A DNA stretch of 35,704 nt from Flavobacteriaceae bacterium (GCA_029942185.1 JAOZTK010000004.1:1-35704); one strand, 5' to 3'; positions 7,789 to 15,903 are shown, numbered from the stretch's first letter. A program made the numbers and translations. Notes: generated by a model not told the origin, from the sequence alone.

Positions 7789-8913
7789 CTATTCTTCAGT
7801 TTCTTCTTCCTTATCCTCTTTTTTCTTTGTTGCTTTATTCCAAATTTTAATTTTTTCTCCTTCTTTTACACCTTCTAATATTTCTACATTGATTCCATCC
7901 GATATCCCCAATTTTACATCTCTTTTCTCAAACTTTTCATCTCCTTCAATTTCCACTTCTACATAGGGCTTATCTGTCTTTTTATTAAAACGCAATAAAG
8001 CTTCACGGATGGATAATACACTGTCTTTTTTCTCTAATACAATATTGGCATTAGCACTATAACCGGCTCTGAGATAATAGCCTTCTTCTAAAGTGACATC
8101 TGCTTTTATCTTAAATTGTACTGCTCCTTGTTCTTCAGTTCCTTTGGGTGCGATAAAATTTAATTTTGCAGGAAAAAGCTTATCTTGAAACGCTCCTAAT
8201 TCTACCTCAATATCAGTACCCTTTACCAATTTTCCTACTTCTGCTTCATCCACTTTTCCCTCAAAAATCATCTTATTCATATCAGCAATAACCGCTACAG
8301 TTGTACCTGGGCTGAAGGTATTACTTTCAATAACCGAACTTCCCTCTCGAATTGGAATTTCCAAAACAGTTCCCGCTATCTCAGCTCTAATGTTTGTATT
8401 GGCTGTTCTGCCCATACCACTTGCAGCTCCTTTTTTAATAATCTGAAGATTACTTTTCGTGTTTTTATACTGCTCTCTTGCGTTGTTGAAATTTAATTCT
8501 ACTGTTTCAAATTCTTGTCTCGGAATAACTCCTTTATTGAATAGAGCTTTATTTCTATCATACAAAATCTGGGCATTATCAAGATGTAGTTTTGTACTAC
8601 GTACACTACTCTGAGCTGAGTTCAAAGCTTGTACATTAGGAACCACACGTACCGTTGCTATCAGATCTCCTTTTTGCACTTTGGCTCCTTCTTCCAAAAA
8701 TATTTTATCCACAATTCCTGAGATTCTCGGTTTTATTTCGATTTCTTCTAAGGGAACCACGGTACCTGTTGCTACAGTTTTACGAACTATATCCGTTTTA
8801 AAAGGTATTTCTGTCTCATATTCTATAGCTGATTTGTTATTTTTTTTACCAAACCAAACCAACACTGCAATTAGAGCCAGTCCTAATACTGAAAAGATAA
8901 TTGTTTTTTTCAT
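7789..8913 (-). CDS. Periplasmic adaptor (membrane fusion protein) of MacAB-like ABC exporter
   Basis: A HlyD/MacA-type adaptor (374 residues) that would link the inner-membrane ABC permeases to an outer-membrane channel. It has an N-terminal hydrophobic anchor (TIIFSVLGLALIAVLVWF), then the first biotinyl-lipoyl half (VVPLEEIEIKPRISGIVDKIFLEEGAKVQKGDLIATV), an alpha-hairpin with heptad-like helices (about residues 75-160), the second lipoyl half (ANTNIRAEIAGTVLEIPIREGSSV), and beta-barrel and membrane-proximal domains. It ends in an unusually charged tail (KATKKKEDKEEETEE). It is the last gene of a four-gene operon. No TolC-like gene is adjacent. Substrate unknown. Confidence 0.9.
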   Translation of the reverse strand: MKKTIIFSVLGLALIAVLVWFGKKNNKSAIEYETEIPFKTDIVRKTVATGTVVPLEEIEIKPRISGIVDKIFLEEGAKVQKGDLIATVRVVPNVQALNSAQSSVRSTKLHLDNAQILYDRNKALFNKGVIPRQEFETVELNFNNAREQYKNTKSNLQIIKKGAASGMGRTANTNIRAEIAGTVLEIPIREGSSVIESNTFSPGTTVAVIADMNKMIFEGKVDEAEVGKLVKGTDIEVELGAFQDKLFPAKLNFIAPKGTEEQGAVQFKIKADVTLEEGYYLRAGYSANANIVLEKKDSVLSIREALLRFNKKTDKPYVEVEIEGDEKFEKRDVKLGISDGINVEILEGVKEGEKIKIWNKATKKKEDKEEETEE

Positions 8914-8999
8914 TTGTCTAAAGTTTCTTACACAGTCGCATAAGCACCGTGCTTAATTATTTGTTTATCCTTATTGAGACGCTATTTTGCGTCATTTTA

Positions 9000-10247
9000 T
9001 TATTCATCACGTAGCGCGTCAATCGGCTTTATACTTGTGGCGATATGCGCGGGTATAAGTCCGATTAAGGTCCCCAAAGCTATTAATAATAGTACTGAAA
9101 TCAATACAATCGGTATATTAACAGTTGGATTTGACAACCAAGCATCTTCACCGGTTACAGCAGAAGAATGATCTATCAGAAATAAGATAAATCCCCCTAA
9201 AATAATTCCTAAAGCTCCTGCTATACTTGTCAAAAAAACGGATTCTAATACTATTTGTTGTTTGATTTCTCTCGGTGTTGCTCCCAATGCTCTTCGTATT
9301 CCAATTTCTTGTGTTCGTTCTTTCACTGTAATCAACAAAATGTTACCTATTGCAAATATTCCTGCTATTAGCGTTGCAATACCCACAAACCAAGTTAAAA
9401 ACTGTATTCCTTTTAAAAATCCGGTGAATTTTTTAAATGCCTCTCCGAGATTAAAACTTCCAAATGCACGTTCATCCTCAGGGTGCACTTCGTGTAAATT
9501 CTTAAGTAATAGTTTTACATCTGCTTCAATTTGTTCAATTTCATAGTCAGGTCGTCCGGTAATCGTTAACCAACCTATGTTATTCCCTTGATTATACACT
9601 TGTTGAAAAGTTGAAAATGGAATATGGATTCCACCTTGCGGTCCACCGCCCATATTTATTTTTTTATAAACACCTATAACCTTGTAATTAATACTATTTA
9701 TTTTAATGTAAGTACCAATAGGGAACTCATCAATTTCAAAAAGTTGTTTATACGTATCTTCATCGATAACACAAACTTTTTTACGTTCATCAATATCATT
9801 CTCATTTATAAAACGTCCATAAATCAGGTTTTTCTTTTCCACTTTATCTAATATGGGATAATCTCCATAGACACCTACATCTACATTTTTCAATCCTCTT
9901 ACAATCTTACTTTGAGACTGATTTCGTGGTACTACAAACTCAAGTCCTTTTACATTGTTTTTAATCGCAGCTACATCCGATTGTTTTAAACGAATGGGAC
10001 GACCTGTTTGAAATCCTTTAAAGGGTTTACCTGTTGATTGTGCCCAAACAAAAACAGAATTAGTAGCAAAATCTCCAAACAATTTTTCAAAATTATTTTC
10101 AATACCTCTCGCAACTCCCAATAAACTAACTAGAAGCAACACACCCCACATAACACCAAAAATTGTAATTGCAGTTCGCAACATATTTTTTCGAATTCCT
10201 TCGAAAATTTCTTGCCATGTGTCAATATCAAATATAAATTTAAACAT
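9000..10247 (-). CDS. MacB-like ABC transporter permease (second copy)
   Basis: A 415-residue permease of the MacB/FtsX type. It has a first transmembrane helix near residues 20-45, then a large periplasmic MacB-PCD domain (about 50-270), then three C-terminal helices in the FtsX domain. The cytoplasmic coupling signature ERTQEIGIRRALGATPREI lies between helices 2 and 3. No ATPase domain is fused. Its start is 3 bp after the stop of the upstream paralogous permease. The two probably form a heterodimer that uses the ATPase encoded first in the operon. The MacB family exports peptides, lipoproteins or drugs; the substrate here is unknown. Confidence 0.92.
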   Translation of the reverse strand: MFKFIFDIDTWQEIFEGIRKNMLRTAITIFGVMWGVLLLVSLLGVARGIENNFEKLFGDFATNSVFVWAQSTGKPFKGFQTGRPIRLKQSDVAAIKNNVKGLEFVVPRNQSQSKIVRGLKNVDVGVYGDYPILDKVEKKNLIYGRFINENDIDERKKVCVIDEDTYKQLFEIDEFPIGTYIKINSINYKVIGVYKKINMGGGPQGGIHIPFSTFQQVYNQGNNIGWLTITGRPDYEIEQIEADVKLLLKNLHEVHPEDERAFGSFNLGEAFKKFTGFLKGIQFLTWFVGIATLIAGIFAIGNILLITVKERTQEIGIRRALGATPREIKQQIVLESVFLTSIAGALGIILGGFILFLIDHSSAVTGEDAWLSNPTVNIPIVLISVLLLIALGTLIGLIPAHIATSIKPIDALRDE

Positions 10248-10250
10248 AGT

Positions 10251-11480
10251 TTATGCTGCGTTTAAGGCTTCTATTGGTCTAATACGTGCTGCTCTTTTTG
10301 CCGGTAGATAACCAGCAATTAATCCGGCGATAATTAAGGTGACTGTCGCACCGATGACTAACACATCACTGACGGAAGGATTGGTTATAAAATAGTCCTT
10401 AAGCTTTGGAGCCATGTACTCTAAAACTGCAACACCTGCCAACAAACCACTATAGCCGGCAATAGCTGTTATCAATAAAGTTTCTTGTAAAATCATTCCA
10501 ACAATGGATTTTGGAGTGGCACCTAAAGCTTTTCTAATACCCAATTCTTTAGTCCTTTCTTTGACTACAAACACCATGATATTACTGATCCCGACAATAC
10601 CTGCAATTAAAGTTCCTAATCCTATAATTAATATTACAAGATTAAGGCCGAACATTAGTTGTCCGACTCCTTGACTGGCTTCAGCCATATTTTGTATACG
10701 AATAGCACTTTGATCTCTCGGAGCAATGTTGTGTTTTACTCTTAACTTTTGTCCAATTTTTTTTCCAAAAGAAATTGCAGCCGCATTATTCATGGTCGGT
10801 TTAAATGTCAATCTAATATTATCGATATAATCCGTATTTCCATAAATTGCTTGGACCGTTGTTATAGGGGCATAAATATAACGTTCGTCATTATCACCAC
10901 CCGGATCAGAAAAGACACCTACAACTTTATAATTAAACCCGTCTAGAGAGATGTATTTGTTTAATGCACTTCGTTTTCCAAACAAGTCTTTTTCAACCAA
11001 ACGCCCAATTGCTACCACTTTTGCTTTTCGTTTTAAATCAAAATAAGAAATAAATCGTCCTTGTTCTAACTCCATCTCCTCTAGAAATTTAATATCCGGA
11101 TGAACGCCTCTTACTTGGTATCTAGAATTTTCATTTCTATAAACTGCTTTTAAAAATTTAGTTAATAATACCGTTATATACTGTATGTCTTCTCCAAATT
11201 CATCAATCAAATACTTATAATCATCATTTTTAAACTGTATTTTTCTTCCGATCTGAAGGCCTTTATATGCTTTAGCCGTTTTACCACTTCTTATATATAC
11301 GGCATTATTCGCATCTCCGGCAAACTGTTCAGCAAATGTGTTTTTTAACCCATTACCGATTCCAAATAATAGTGTAAAAAGAAAAATAGCAAAAGCTATC
11401 GTAAATCCTGTAAGGATTGTACGCAACTTATTATTGCTTATCGCTTGAAATATTTCACGCCAACGATCTAGGTCGAACAT
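10251..11480 (-). CDS. MacB-like ABC transporter permease (first copy)
   Basis: A 409-residue permease with the same plan as its downstream neighbour: N-terminal helix (TILTGFTIAFAIFLFTLLFGIG), periplasmic MacB-PCD domain, and C-terminal FtsX domain with coupling motif ERTKELGIRKALGATPKSI. The N-termini are parallel (MFDLDRWREIFQAI here against MFKFIFDIDTWQEIFEGI), so the pair likely arose by tandem duplication and diverged substantially. It lies 77 bp after the ATPase gene and only 3 bp before the second permease. A heterodimeric exporter is the simplest reading. Confidence 0.92.
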   Translation of the reverse strand: MFDLDRWREIFQAISNNKLRTILTGFTIAFAIFLFTLLFGIGNGLKNTFAEQFAGDANNAVYIRSGKTAKAYKGLQIGRKIQFKNDDYKYLIDEFGEDIQYITVLLTKFLKAVYRNENSRYQVRGVHPDIKFLEEMELEQGRFISYFDLKRKAKVVAIGRLVEKDLFGKRSALNKYISLDGFNYKVVGVFSDPGGDNDERYIYAPITTVQAIYGNTDYIDNIRLTFKPTMNNAAAISFGKKIGQKLRVKHNIAPRDQSAIRIQNMAEASQGVGQLMFGLNLVILIIGLGTLIAGIVGISNIMVFVVKERTKELGIRKALGATPKSIVGMILQETLLITAIAGYSGLLAGVAVLEYMAPKLKDYFITNPSVSDVLVIGATVTLIIAGLIAGYLPAKRAARIRPIEALNAA

Positions 11481-11557
11481 ATTACTGATTGCTTATTACT
11501 TATTACCATTCATTAATCACAACTCACTGCTTTAAATTTATCTTATTCAAAGCCCTT

Positions 11558-12253
11558 TCATTTCTTAATTTTCCGCTTGATTACTTTTTTATCACTTACT
11601 ATTATTCCATCTTTTAGACGAATAATCCGATCACTCATATTTGCAATATCTTCTTCGTGAGTTATGACAATTAAAGTCATTCCTTCTTCATTTATCTGAC
11701 GTAATAATTTCATAACTCCCTCTGACGTTTTTGAATCCAATGCACCTGTAGGTTCATCTGCTAAAATCACTTTAGGATTACTAACGATAGCTCTAGCAAC
11801 GGCCACTCTTTGTTTTTCACCACCTGACAATTCATTAGGCAAATGATACGCACGGTCTTTCAAACCTACTTTTTCTAAATAAAACAAAGCTTTTTTATTG
11901 CGTTCAGATCTTTTCATACCCTGATAGTAAAGGGGCAGTGCTACATTTTCTAATGCATTTTTATAAGATATCAAATTAAATGATTGGAATATAAAACCTA
12001 GAAATCTATTACGAAGAACAGCTGCTTTTTTTTCATTGAGGTTTTCAATGAGTTGGTCGTTTAAGTAATAGCTACCATCATCATGTATATCAAGCAATCC
12101 CAAAATATTCAACAAGGTTGATTTACCGGAACCCGAAGCGCCCATAATAGCGATAAACTCACCCTCCTTTACTTCTAAATCTAAACCTTTTAAAACATGT
12201 AAAGAGGTTTTTCCCATCGGGTAGGATTTATGCAGTTGTTTGATTCGTATCAT
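11558..12253 (-). CDS. ABC transporter ATP-binding protein (MacB/LolD type)
   Basis: A 231-residue nucleotide-binding subunit that would power the two permeases downstream. Walker A is GASGSGKST (about residues 36-44), the Q-loop region is FIFQSFNLI, the ABC signature is LSGGEKQRVAVARA, Walker B is VILADEPTGALD, and the H-loop is VITHE. The PTGALDS and LNILGLLD features are typical of the LolD/MacB/FtsE group rather than importers. The C-terminus is short and basic. First gene of the operon, divergent from the broken DCC gene, with a 15-bp palindrome in the 120-bp spacer. Confidence 0.93.
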   Translation of the reverse strand: MIRIKQLHKSYPMGKTSLHVLKGLDLEVKEGEFIAIMGASGSGKSTLLNILGLLDIHDDGSYYLNDQLIENLNEKKAAVLRNRFLGFIFQSFNLISYKNALENVALPLYYQGMKRSERNKKALFYLEKVGLKDRAYHLPNELSGGEKQRVAVARAIVSNPKVILADEPTGALDSKTSEGVMKLLRQINEEGMTLIVITHEEDIANMSDRIIRLKDGIIVSDKKVIKRKIKK

Positions 12254-12292
12254 TCAATTAATATTAATGTAAGTAATTTAGCTACATTTACG

Positions 12293-12324
12293 CTGTGAAA
12301 CGAGCATTTCAAATGCTAACACAG
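12293..12324. promoter_or_regulatory. Nested palindrome between DCC pseudogene and ABC operon (candidate operator)
   Basis: AGCATTT-C-AAATGCT (12303-12317) is a perfect 7+7 palindrome. It is flanked by a second, slightly off-centre inverted pair, CTGTG (12293-12297) and CACAG (12320-12324). On the minus strand the palindrome contains TTTG, followed after 19 bp by TAAATGTA, a weak match to the Bacteroidota -33/-7 promoter reading into the ABC operon. A repressor bound here could control the exporter. Inference only. Confidence 0.4.
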
Positions 12325-12373
12325 AAAAATAGCGTATGCCATATGTTACTTTTAAAAAACAATATTAAAACAT

Positions 12374-12789
12374 ATGCAACCTACTACTAAAAAAGCGATT
12401 GTTTTATTTGATGGTGTATGTAACTTGTACAATGCCTCTGTAGAATTTACACTAAAACACGATAAAAAACATCACTTCATTTTTGCGGCTCTACAATCAG
12501 ACGTCGCAAGAGATATTTTGTTACACTATCCTAAAGAATTCACAAAAAAAGACAGCATTCTTTTAATTAAAAATAAAAAAATTTATTCTGAATCAACCGC
12601 AGTTCTTCTTATTGTAAAAGAATTTAATGGAATTTGGAAACTCTTTCTAATTTTTTGGATAATTCCAAAATTCCTTCGCGATAATGTTTATAGATTTATA
12701 GGTTTATAGCAAAATATCGATATCGATGGTTTAGTAAAAGCGCTGTTTGTTACTTCCTCAACAATACAATTGCAGATCGTTTTTTATAA
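12374..12789 (+). pseudogene. Frameshifted DCC-family (DUF393) thiol-disulfide oxidoreductase-like gene
   Basis: The first frame (12374-12709) encodes 111 residues that match the N-terminal two thirds of the DCC/DUF393 family (IVLFDGVCNLYN..., then ...DNVYRFIG) and stops early. The missing C-terminus is present in another frame from 12703: FIAKYRYRWFSKSAVCYFLNNTIADRFL, ending at TAA 12787. The break is an imperfect 8-bp tandem duplication, tagattta/taggttta, at about 12691-12706. Removing one copy restores VYRFIAKYRYRWF, which fits the family. The family motif CNLC is also altered to CNLY, losing the second redox Cys, and the terminal Cys block is degenerate. A disabled or strongly modified gene. 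Its restored end overlaps the convergent DUF6787 gene by 6 bp. Confidence 0.75.
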
Positions 12790-13080
12790 CTGTTTTTTAG
12801 TCAACAAACGAATTTTTATTTTAATAAATTTTGTAAAGAATGCTCGCTGTCCAAATATAACGCCCCACACATATAAAAGCACTGTATAAATTGGTAGTAT
12901 TAAAAGGACGAAAACGAGCAATTTAATAAGGAAAGAAGTTTCATCATTTATTCCTATAAGTTTATTAATGAATCTATGGACATATAAGGTTGAGAATCCT
13001 GTAATTGCAAACACGACCAAGATTAATACAACTTGAAAGTTGTTTGTAATTTTCCAATGTCTTTTTAATTTATCCCACAT
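12784..13080 (-). CDS. DUF6787-type small membrane protein
   Basis: A 98-residue protein with two hydrophobic helices (about residues 17-37 and 49-75), an N-terminal MWDKLKRHWKI and a basic C-terminus (KIKIRLLTKKQL). The pattern of W-K-I-x-(S/N)-N near the start, ITGFSTLYV in helix 1 and WGVIFGQ..FF after helix 2 matches the Bacteroidota family that I recall as DUF6787. Function unknown. It lies between the symporter gene and the disrupted DCC gene. Its last codons overlap the restored end of that pseudogene. Confidence 0.75.
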   Translation of the reverse strand: MWDKLKRHWKITNNFQVVLILVVFAITGFSTLYVHRFINKLIGINDETSFLIKLLVFVLLILPIYTVLLYVWGVIFGQRAFFTKFIKIKIRLLTKKQL

Positions 13081-13140
13081 ATTTGAACATTTCTAAATAG
13101 TATTTTAGCACCTACATAAATTAATTACAGACAAGAAAAC

Positions 13141-14469
13141 TTACTTCACGGCATCATAATGATCATCCCATTCCTTACTATGGGGTTTGCTCAACTTATT
13201 AAAAGATTTGGCAACCAACATAGAAACCGTTGCATCGCTTGTTACATTTATGGTGGTACGCATCATATCCAGAGGCCTATCAACTGCAAAAATCAAAGCC
13301 AAACCTATAGGTAATAAATCCGATGGAAATCCAATGGAATCTAGCACGATAACCAACATAACCATACCGGCTCCCGGAACTGCGGCGGCTCCAATAGATG
13401 CTAAGAGAGCTGTGAGCACTATGGTCAACTGATTTTGAAAGTACAAACCTTCCGGCCATAAAACTTGTAAAATAAATACTGCTGCTACCGCTTGATACAG
13501 ACTGGTACCATCCATATTAATGGTAGCTCCTATTGGCAAGACAAAACTAGCCACTTCTCCATCCACTCCTATATGTTCTTCCACTCGTTCCATGGTTACA
13601 GGTAAAGCAGCTGCACTTGAACTCGTAGAAAATGCCAACAATTGTGCCGGAGCCAATTGACGCATGACCCAAAAAGGATTTTTTTTCACAATAAAAGCGA
13701 TTGCCAACATATAAAAAATAATCATAATGAGTAATCCCATTACAACTACAGCAGCATAATGAAGTAATTTCACTAAAATAACAGGATCATCAGCAGTTAC
13801 AATTACTGTCGCTAATAAAGCAAACACTGCATACGGAGCTGTAAGCATAATTAAATCCACCATTTTTAATACGACTTCATTTAACGAGTCAAAGAATTTT
13901 TTTAGAGGCTCAGCTCTTTTTTCTCCTATTAAAATTAAACTAATTCCCATGAGCATCGCAAAAAAGATAACTTGCAGCATCAACTTGTTATTTCCCATTG
14001 CATTTATAGCATTATCTGGGACCATATCGACTAAAAACTGTAAGGGACTTGCTTCTTTTTGCTTTACGGCTTCTGTAATTTTTTTTTGAATTCCTACATC
14101 ACTCGAATAAGTCTCTTTTAGTTGCAATACGGTCTCTTGTGAAATTCCTTCTCCCGGCTTAAAGGTGTTAACCAAACCCAAACCCACGCCTATGGCTAAA
14201 GTAGTTGTAACCATATAGATTGCAATAGTTCTTATCCCCATACTTTTAAATTTGGAGATATTCCGTAGATCCGAAATACCTTTGATTAAAGATGCTAATA
14301 TCAAAGGGACAGCAATTAATTTTAGCATTTTTACAAATATGGTTCCAAAGGGCTCTATCCAATCTTTCACTAATTCTTTACCTTGGGGAAAAGAAGTCAT
14401 CAACAGACCAAAGAGAACACCCAAAATCATTCCTATCATTATTTTCCAATGTAAAGCAAGTTTCTTCAT
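13141..14469 (-). CDS. Dicarboxylate/amino acid:cation symporter (DAACS family)
   Basis: An inner-membrane secondary transporter of the glutamate/aspartate/C4-dicarboxylate family, using Na+ or H+. The 442-residue protein shows about eight membrane helices, the serine-rich re-entrant loop FSTSSSAAALPVTM (HP1), the NMDGT motif in TM7 (TINMDGTSLYQA) and HP2 with GAAAVPGAGMVM. The substrate Asp/Arg region in TM8 reads AVDRPLDMMRTTINVTSDA; an Arg near this position tends to go with acidic amino acids, but the exact substrate cannot be fixed from sequence. A hydrophilic insert (about residues 115-150) between TM3 and TM4 is longer than in E. coli GltP. Single gene, minus strand, 60 bp before DUF6787. 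Confidence 0.92.
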   Translation of the reverse strand: MKKLALHWKIMIGMILGVLFGLLMTSFPQGKELVKDWIEPFGTIFVKMLKLIAVPLILASLIKGISDLRNISKFKSMGIRTIAIYMVTTTLAIGVGLGLVNTFKPGEGISQETVLQLKETYSSDVGIQKKITEAVKQKEASPLQFLVDMVPDNAINAMGNNKLMLQVIFFAMLMGISLILIGEKRAEPLKKFFDSLNEVVLKMVDLIMLTAPYAVFALLATVIVTADDPVILVKLLHYAAVVVMGLLIMIIFYMLAIAFIVKKNPFWVMRQLAPAQLLAFSTSSSAAALPVTMERVEEHIGVDGEVASFVLPIGATINMDGTSLYQAVAAVFILQVLWPEGLYFQNQLTIVLTALLASIGAAAVPGAGMVMLVIVLDSIGFPSDLLPIGLALIFAVDRPLDMMRTTINVTSDATVSMLVAKSFNKLSKPHSKEWDDHYDAVK

Positions 14470-14520
14470 AAAAATAGTCTTTTTAAAAATTTCGGAAAGT
14501 TACTAAAAAAAACAACTCTT

Positions 14521-14532
14521 AACCTGAGTTTG
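14521..14532 (+). repeat. Short dispersed element, copy 1 (AACCTGAGTTTG)
   Basis: One of three intergenic copies of AACCTGAGTT in this window (also 15325-15336 plus and 31251-31263 minus). This one lies 52 bp upstream of the symporter start on its promoter side and about 80 bp before the DUF937 gene. Confidence 0.4.
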
Positions 14533-14611
14533 GTCTCAGCATATTATACTTCCCTAAAAAAATTGTAAATTGCAGCTCATAATTCAGTATTAACCTAAAA
14601 AAATTTAAACA

Positions 14612-15250
14612 ATGTCAGGAATAGTAGATTTATTAAAAGGTCCCATGGGGAAAATGTTAATTTCCGGTACCGGGAAACAACTAGGGATGGGAGAAAAAAA
14701 AGCGAGTATGGCTATACAATCCGCCATACCATTAATTTTAGGAGCCATGAAAAATAATGTATCATCAACAGCCGGTGCTACTAATTTACTCAAAGCTTTA
14801 GGAGACAAAAAACATGGAGGAAATATCTTAGAGAACCTAAGTCATATCTTAGGAGGAAAGAATATAGACCATGACGTAATGCAAGATGGTTCCAAAATAT
14901 TAGGACATGTTTTCGATGGAAGAGAAGAGAATGTTGCACGTGCGGTAGGCAAATCGAGTGGCCTTAATTTAAGTCAAGCCATGAATATTTTAAAAATTGC
15001 TGCACCTTTTGTTATGGGATTCTTAGGCAAAAAGAAAAGAGCTGATAATATAAACAATCAAAGTGGTATTGGTGACTTACTAGGTGGTTTATTAGGTGGT
15101 GGACGAAAAAATAGCCAAAGTATGGTAAATCGTTTGTTAGATGCTGATGGTGACGGTAGTATTATTGATGATGTAGCCGGAATGTTACTAAGTGGGAATA
15201 AAAAAGGTGGTCTTGGTGATTTATTAGGCGGTTTGCTTGGTGGAAAATAA
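14612..15250 (+). CDS. DUF937 family protein with Gly/Leu repeats and EF-hand-like loop
   Basis: A 212-residue protein. The N-terminal MSGIVDLLKGPMGKMLISGTGKQLG and MAIQSAIPLILGAMKNN match the DUF937 helical family of unknown function. The C-terminal third has two near-identical low-complexity segments, GIGDLLGGLLGGG (about 152-164) and GLGDLLGGLLGGK (200-212), around an acidic loop DADGDGSIIDDV (177-188). The loop has Asp at EF-hand positions 1, 3 and 5 but Val at position 12, so calcium binding is uncertain. No signal peptide. It is transcribed alone and followed by its own terminator. Confidence 0.85.
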   Translation: MSGIVDLLKGPMGKMLISGTGKQLGMGEKKASMAIQSAIPLILGAMKNNVSSTAGATNLLKALGDKKHGGNILENLSHILGGKNIDHDVMQDGSKILGHVFDGREENVARAVGKSSGLNLSQAMNILKIAAPFVMGFLGKKKRADNINNQSGIGDLLGGLLGGGRKNSQSMVNRLLDADGDGSIIDDVAGMLLSGNKKGGLGDLLGGLLGGK

Positions 15251-15277
15251 ACAAAGATCCCATTATAGTTTTATAAC

Positions 15278-15306
15278 AAGCCTTGCTTTTTGCAGGGCTT
15301 TTTTGT
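15278..15306 (+). terminator. Terminator after DUF937 gene
   Basis: aagccttgc (15278-15286) pairs with gcagggctt (15292-15300) with one G-T wobble and a 5-nt loop, followed by TTTTTTTG. A typical Rho-independent terminator 28 bp after the stop. Confidence 0.8.
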
Positions 15307-15324
15307 TGCTATTTTTTAACTTAT

Positions 15325-15336
15325 AACCTGAGTTCG
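15325..15336 (+). repeat. Short dispersed element, copy 2 (AACCTGAGTTCG)
   Basis: Second copy of the AACCTGAGTT element, downstream of the DUF937 terminator in the 207-bp gap before rpsT. Flanks differ from copy 1 beyond the core apart from a preceding T. Confidence 0.4.
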
Positions 15337-15396
15337 GATATCTCTAAAATCTATTTAATTCACTCACGATACCCCAGCTGAATTAGATTTAGATTT

Positions 15397-15433
15397 AAAA
15401 AAAAAAGAAAGACCACCTAAAATAGGCAGTCTT
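15397..15433 (-). terminator. Terminator after rpsT
   Basis: On the minus strand AAGAC-tg-CCT-attt-AGG-tg-GTCTT forms a stem with a small internal mismatch, followed by TTTC and a run of ten T (the A-run at 15397-15406 on the plus strand). It lies 24 bp beyond the rpsT stop. Confidence 0.7.
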
Positions 15434-15457
15434 ATACTTAAATATGTTTTTTACAAA

Positions 15458-15712
15458 CTATTTTAAAGCAGCGACAAATTTTGCTAATTTTGATTTTAAA
15501 TTAGCGGCTTTGTTATTGTGGATAACATTGTTTTTCGCTAATTTGTCTAACATAGAAGTAATTTCAATGTATTTGGCCTCAGCATCTTTCTTTTTAGTCA
15601 TTGCACGTAAATCCCTGATAGCATTACGTGTCGTTTTATGCTGATATTTATTACGAAGCCTTTTTGTTTCGCTACTTCTAATTCTCTTTAATGCTGATTT
15701 ATGCGTTGCCAT
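15458..15712 (-). CDS. rpsT: 30S ribosomal protein S20
   Basis: A small basic 84-residue protein that binds 16S rRNA early in 30S assembly. The sequence [36 protein letters not shown] and the helical C-terminus [16 protein letters not shown] are typical S20. The ORF track extends the frame to 15868, but that extension runs through the tRNA-Glu gene and is not coding. The ATG at 15712 gives the family length. It sits 45 bp downstream of tRNA-Glu on the same strand and probably shares its promoter. Confidence 0.95.
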   Translation of the reverse strand: MATHKSALKRIRSSETKRLRNKYQHKTTRNAIRDLRAMTKKKDAEAKYIEITSMLDKLAKNNVIHNNKAANLKSKLAKFVAALK

Positions 15713-15757
15713 TTTAAATAAATTAATTAATCTAGTTACTAAAATAATAACTATTTG

Positions 15758-15829
15758 TAGCCCGTAGGGGAATCGAACCCCTCTTACCAGGATGAAAACC
15801 TGGCGTCCTAGCCGATAGACGAACGGGCC
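15758..15829 (-). tRNA. tRNA-Glu (anticodon TTC)
   Basis: The minus strand reads GGCCCGTTCGTCTATCGG... with acceptor stem GGCCCGT/ACGGGCT (G1-U72 wobble), D arm GTCT...AGGAC, anticodon arm CCAGG-TTTTCAT-CCTGG with anticodon TTC, and T arm GGGGT-TCGATTC-CCCT. 72 nt including the discriminator A. The 3' CCA is not encoded (ACAA follows). It lies between proS and rpsT. Confidence 0.95.
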
Positions 15830-15857
15830 AAGAACTTTTTTCTTTTTAAAGCGAGTG

Positions 15858-15887
15858 CAAAAATACAACTATTTTCTGCTCCGCAAA
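15858..15887 (-). promoter_or_regulatory. Bacteroidota-type promoter for tRNA-Glu/rpsT
   Basis: On the minus strand TTTG (15887-15884), 18 bp, then TATTTTTG (15865-15858): an exact match to the -33/-7 consensus TTTG-N17-23-TAnnTTTG. It lies after the proS stop and about 30 bp before the tRNA, so tRNA-Glu and rpsT can be transcribed independently of proS. Confidence 0.7.
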
Positions 15888-15903
15888 ATTTTTATACAAA
15901 AAA

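Noticed and set aside
15458-15868. 136-aa version of the rpsT frame
   Set aside because: The N-terminal 52 residues come from reading through tRNA-Glu and spacer; the ATG at 15712 gives normal S20.
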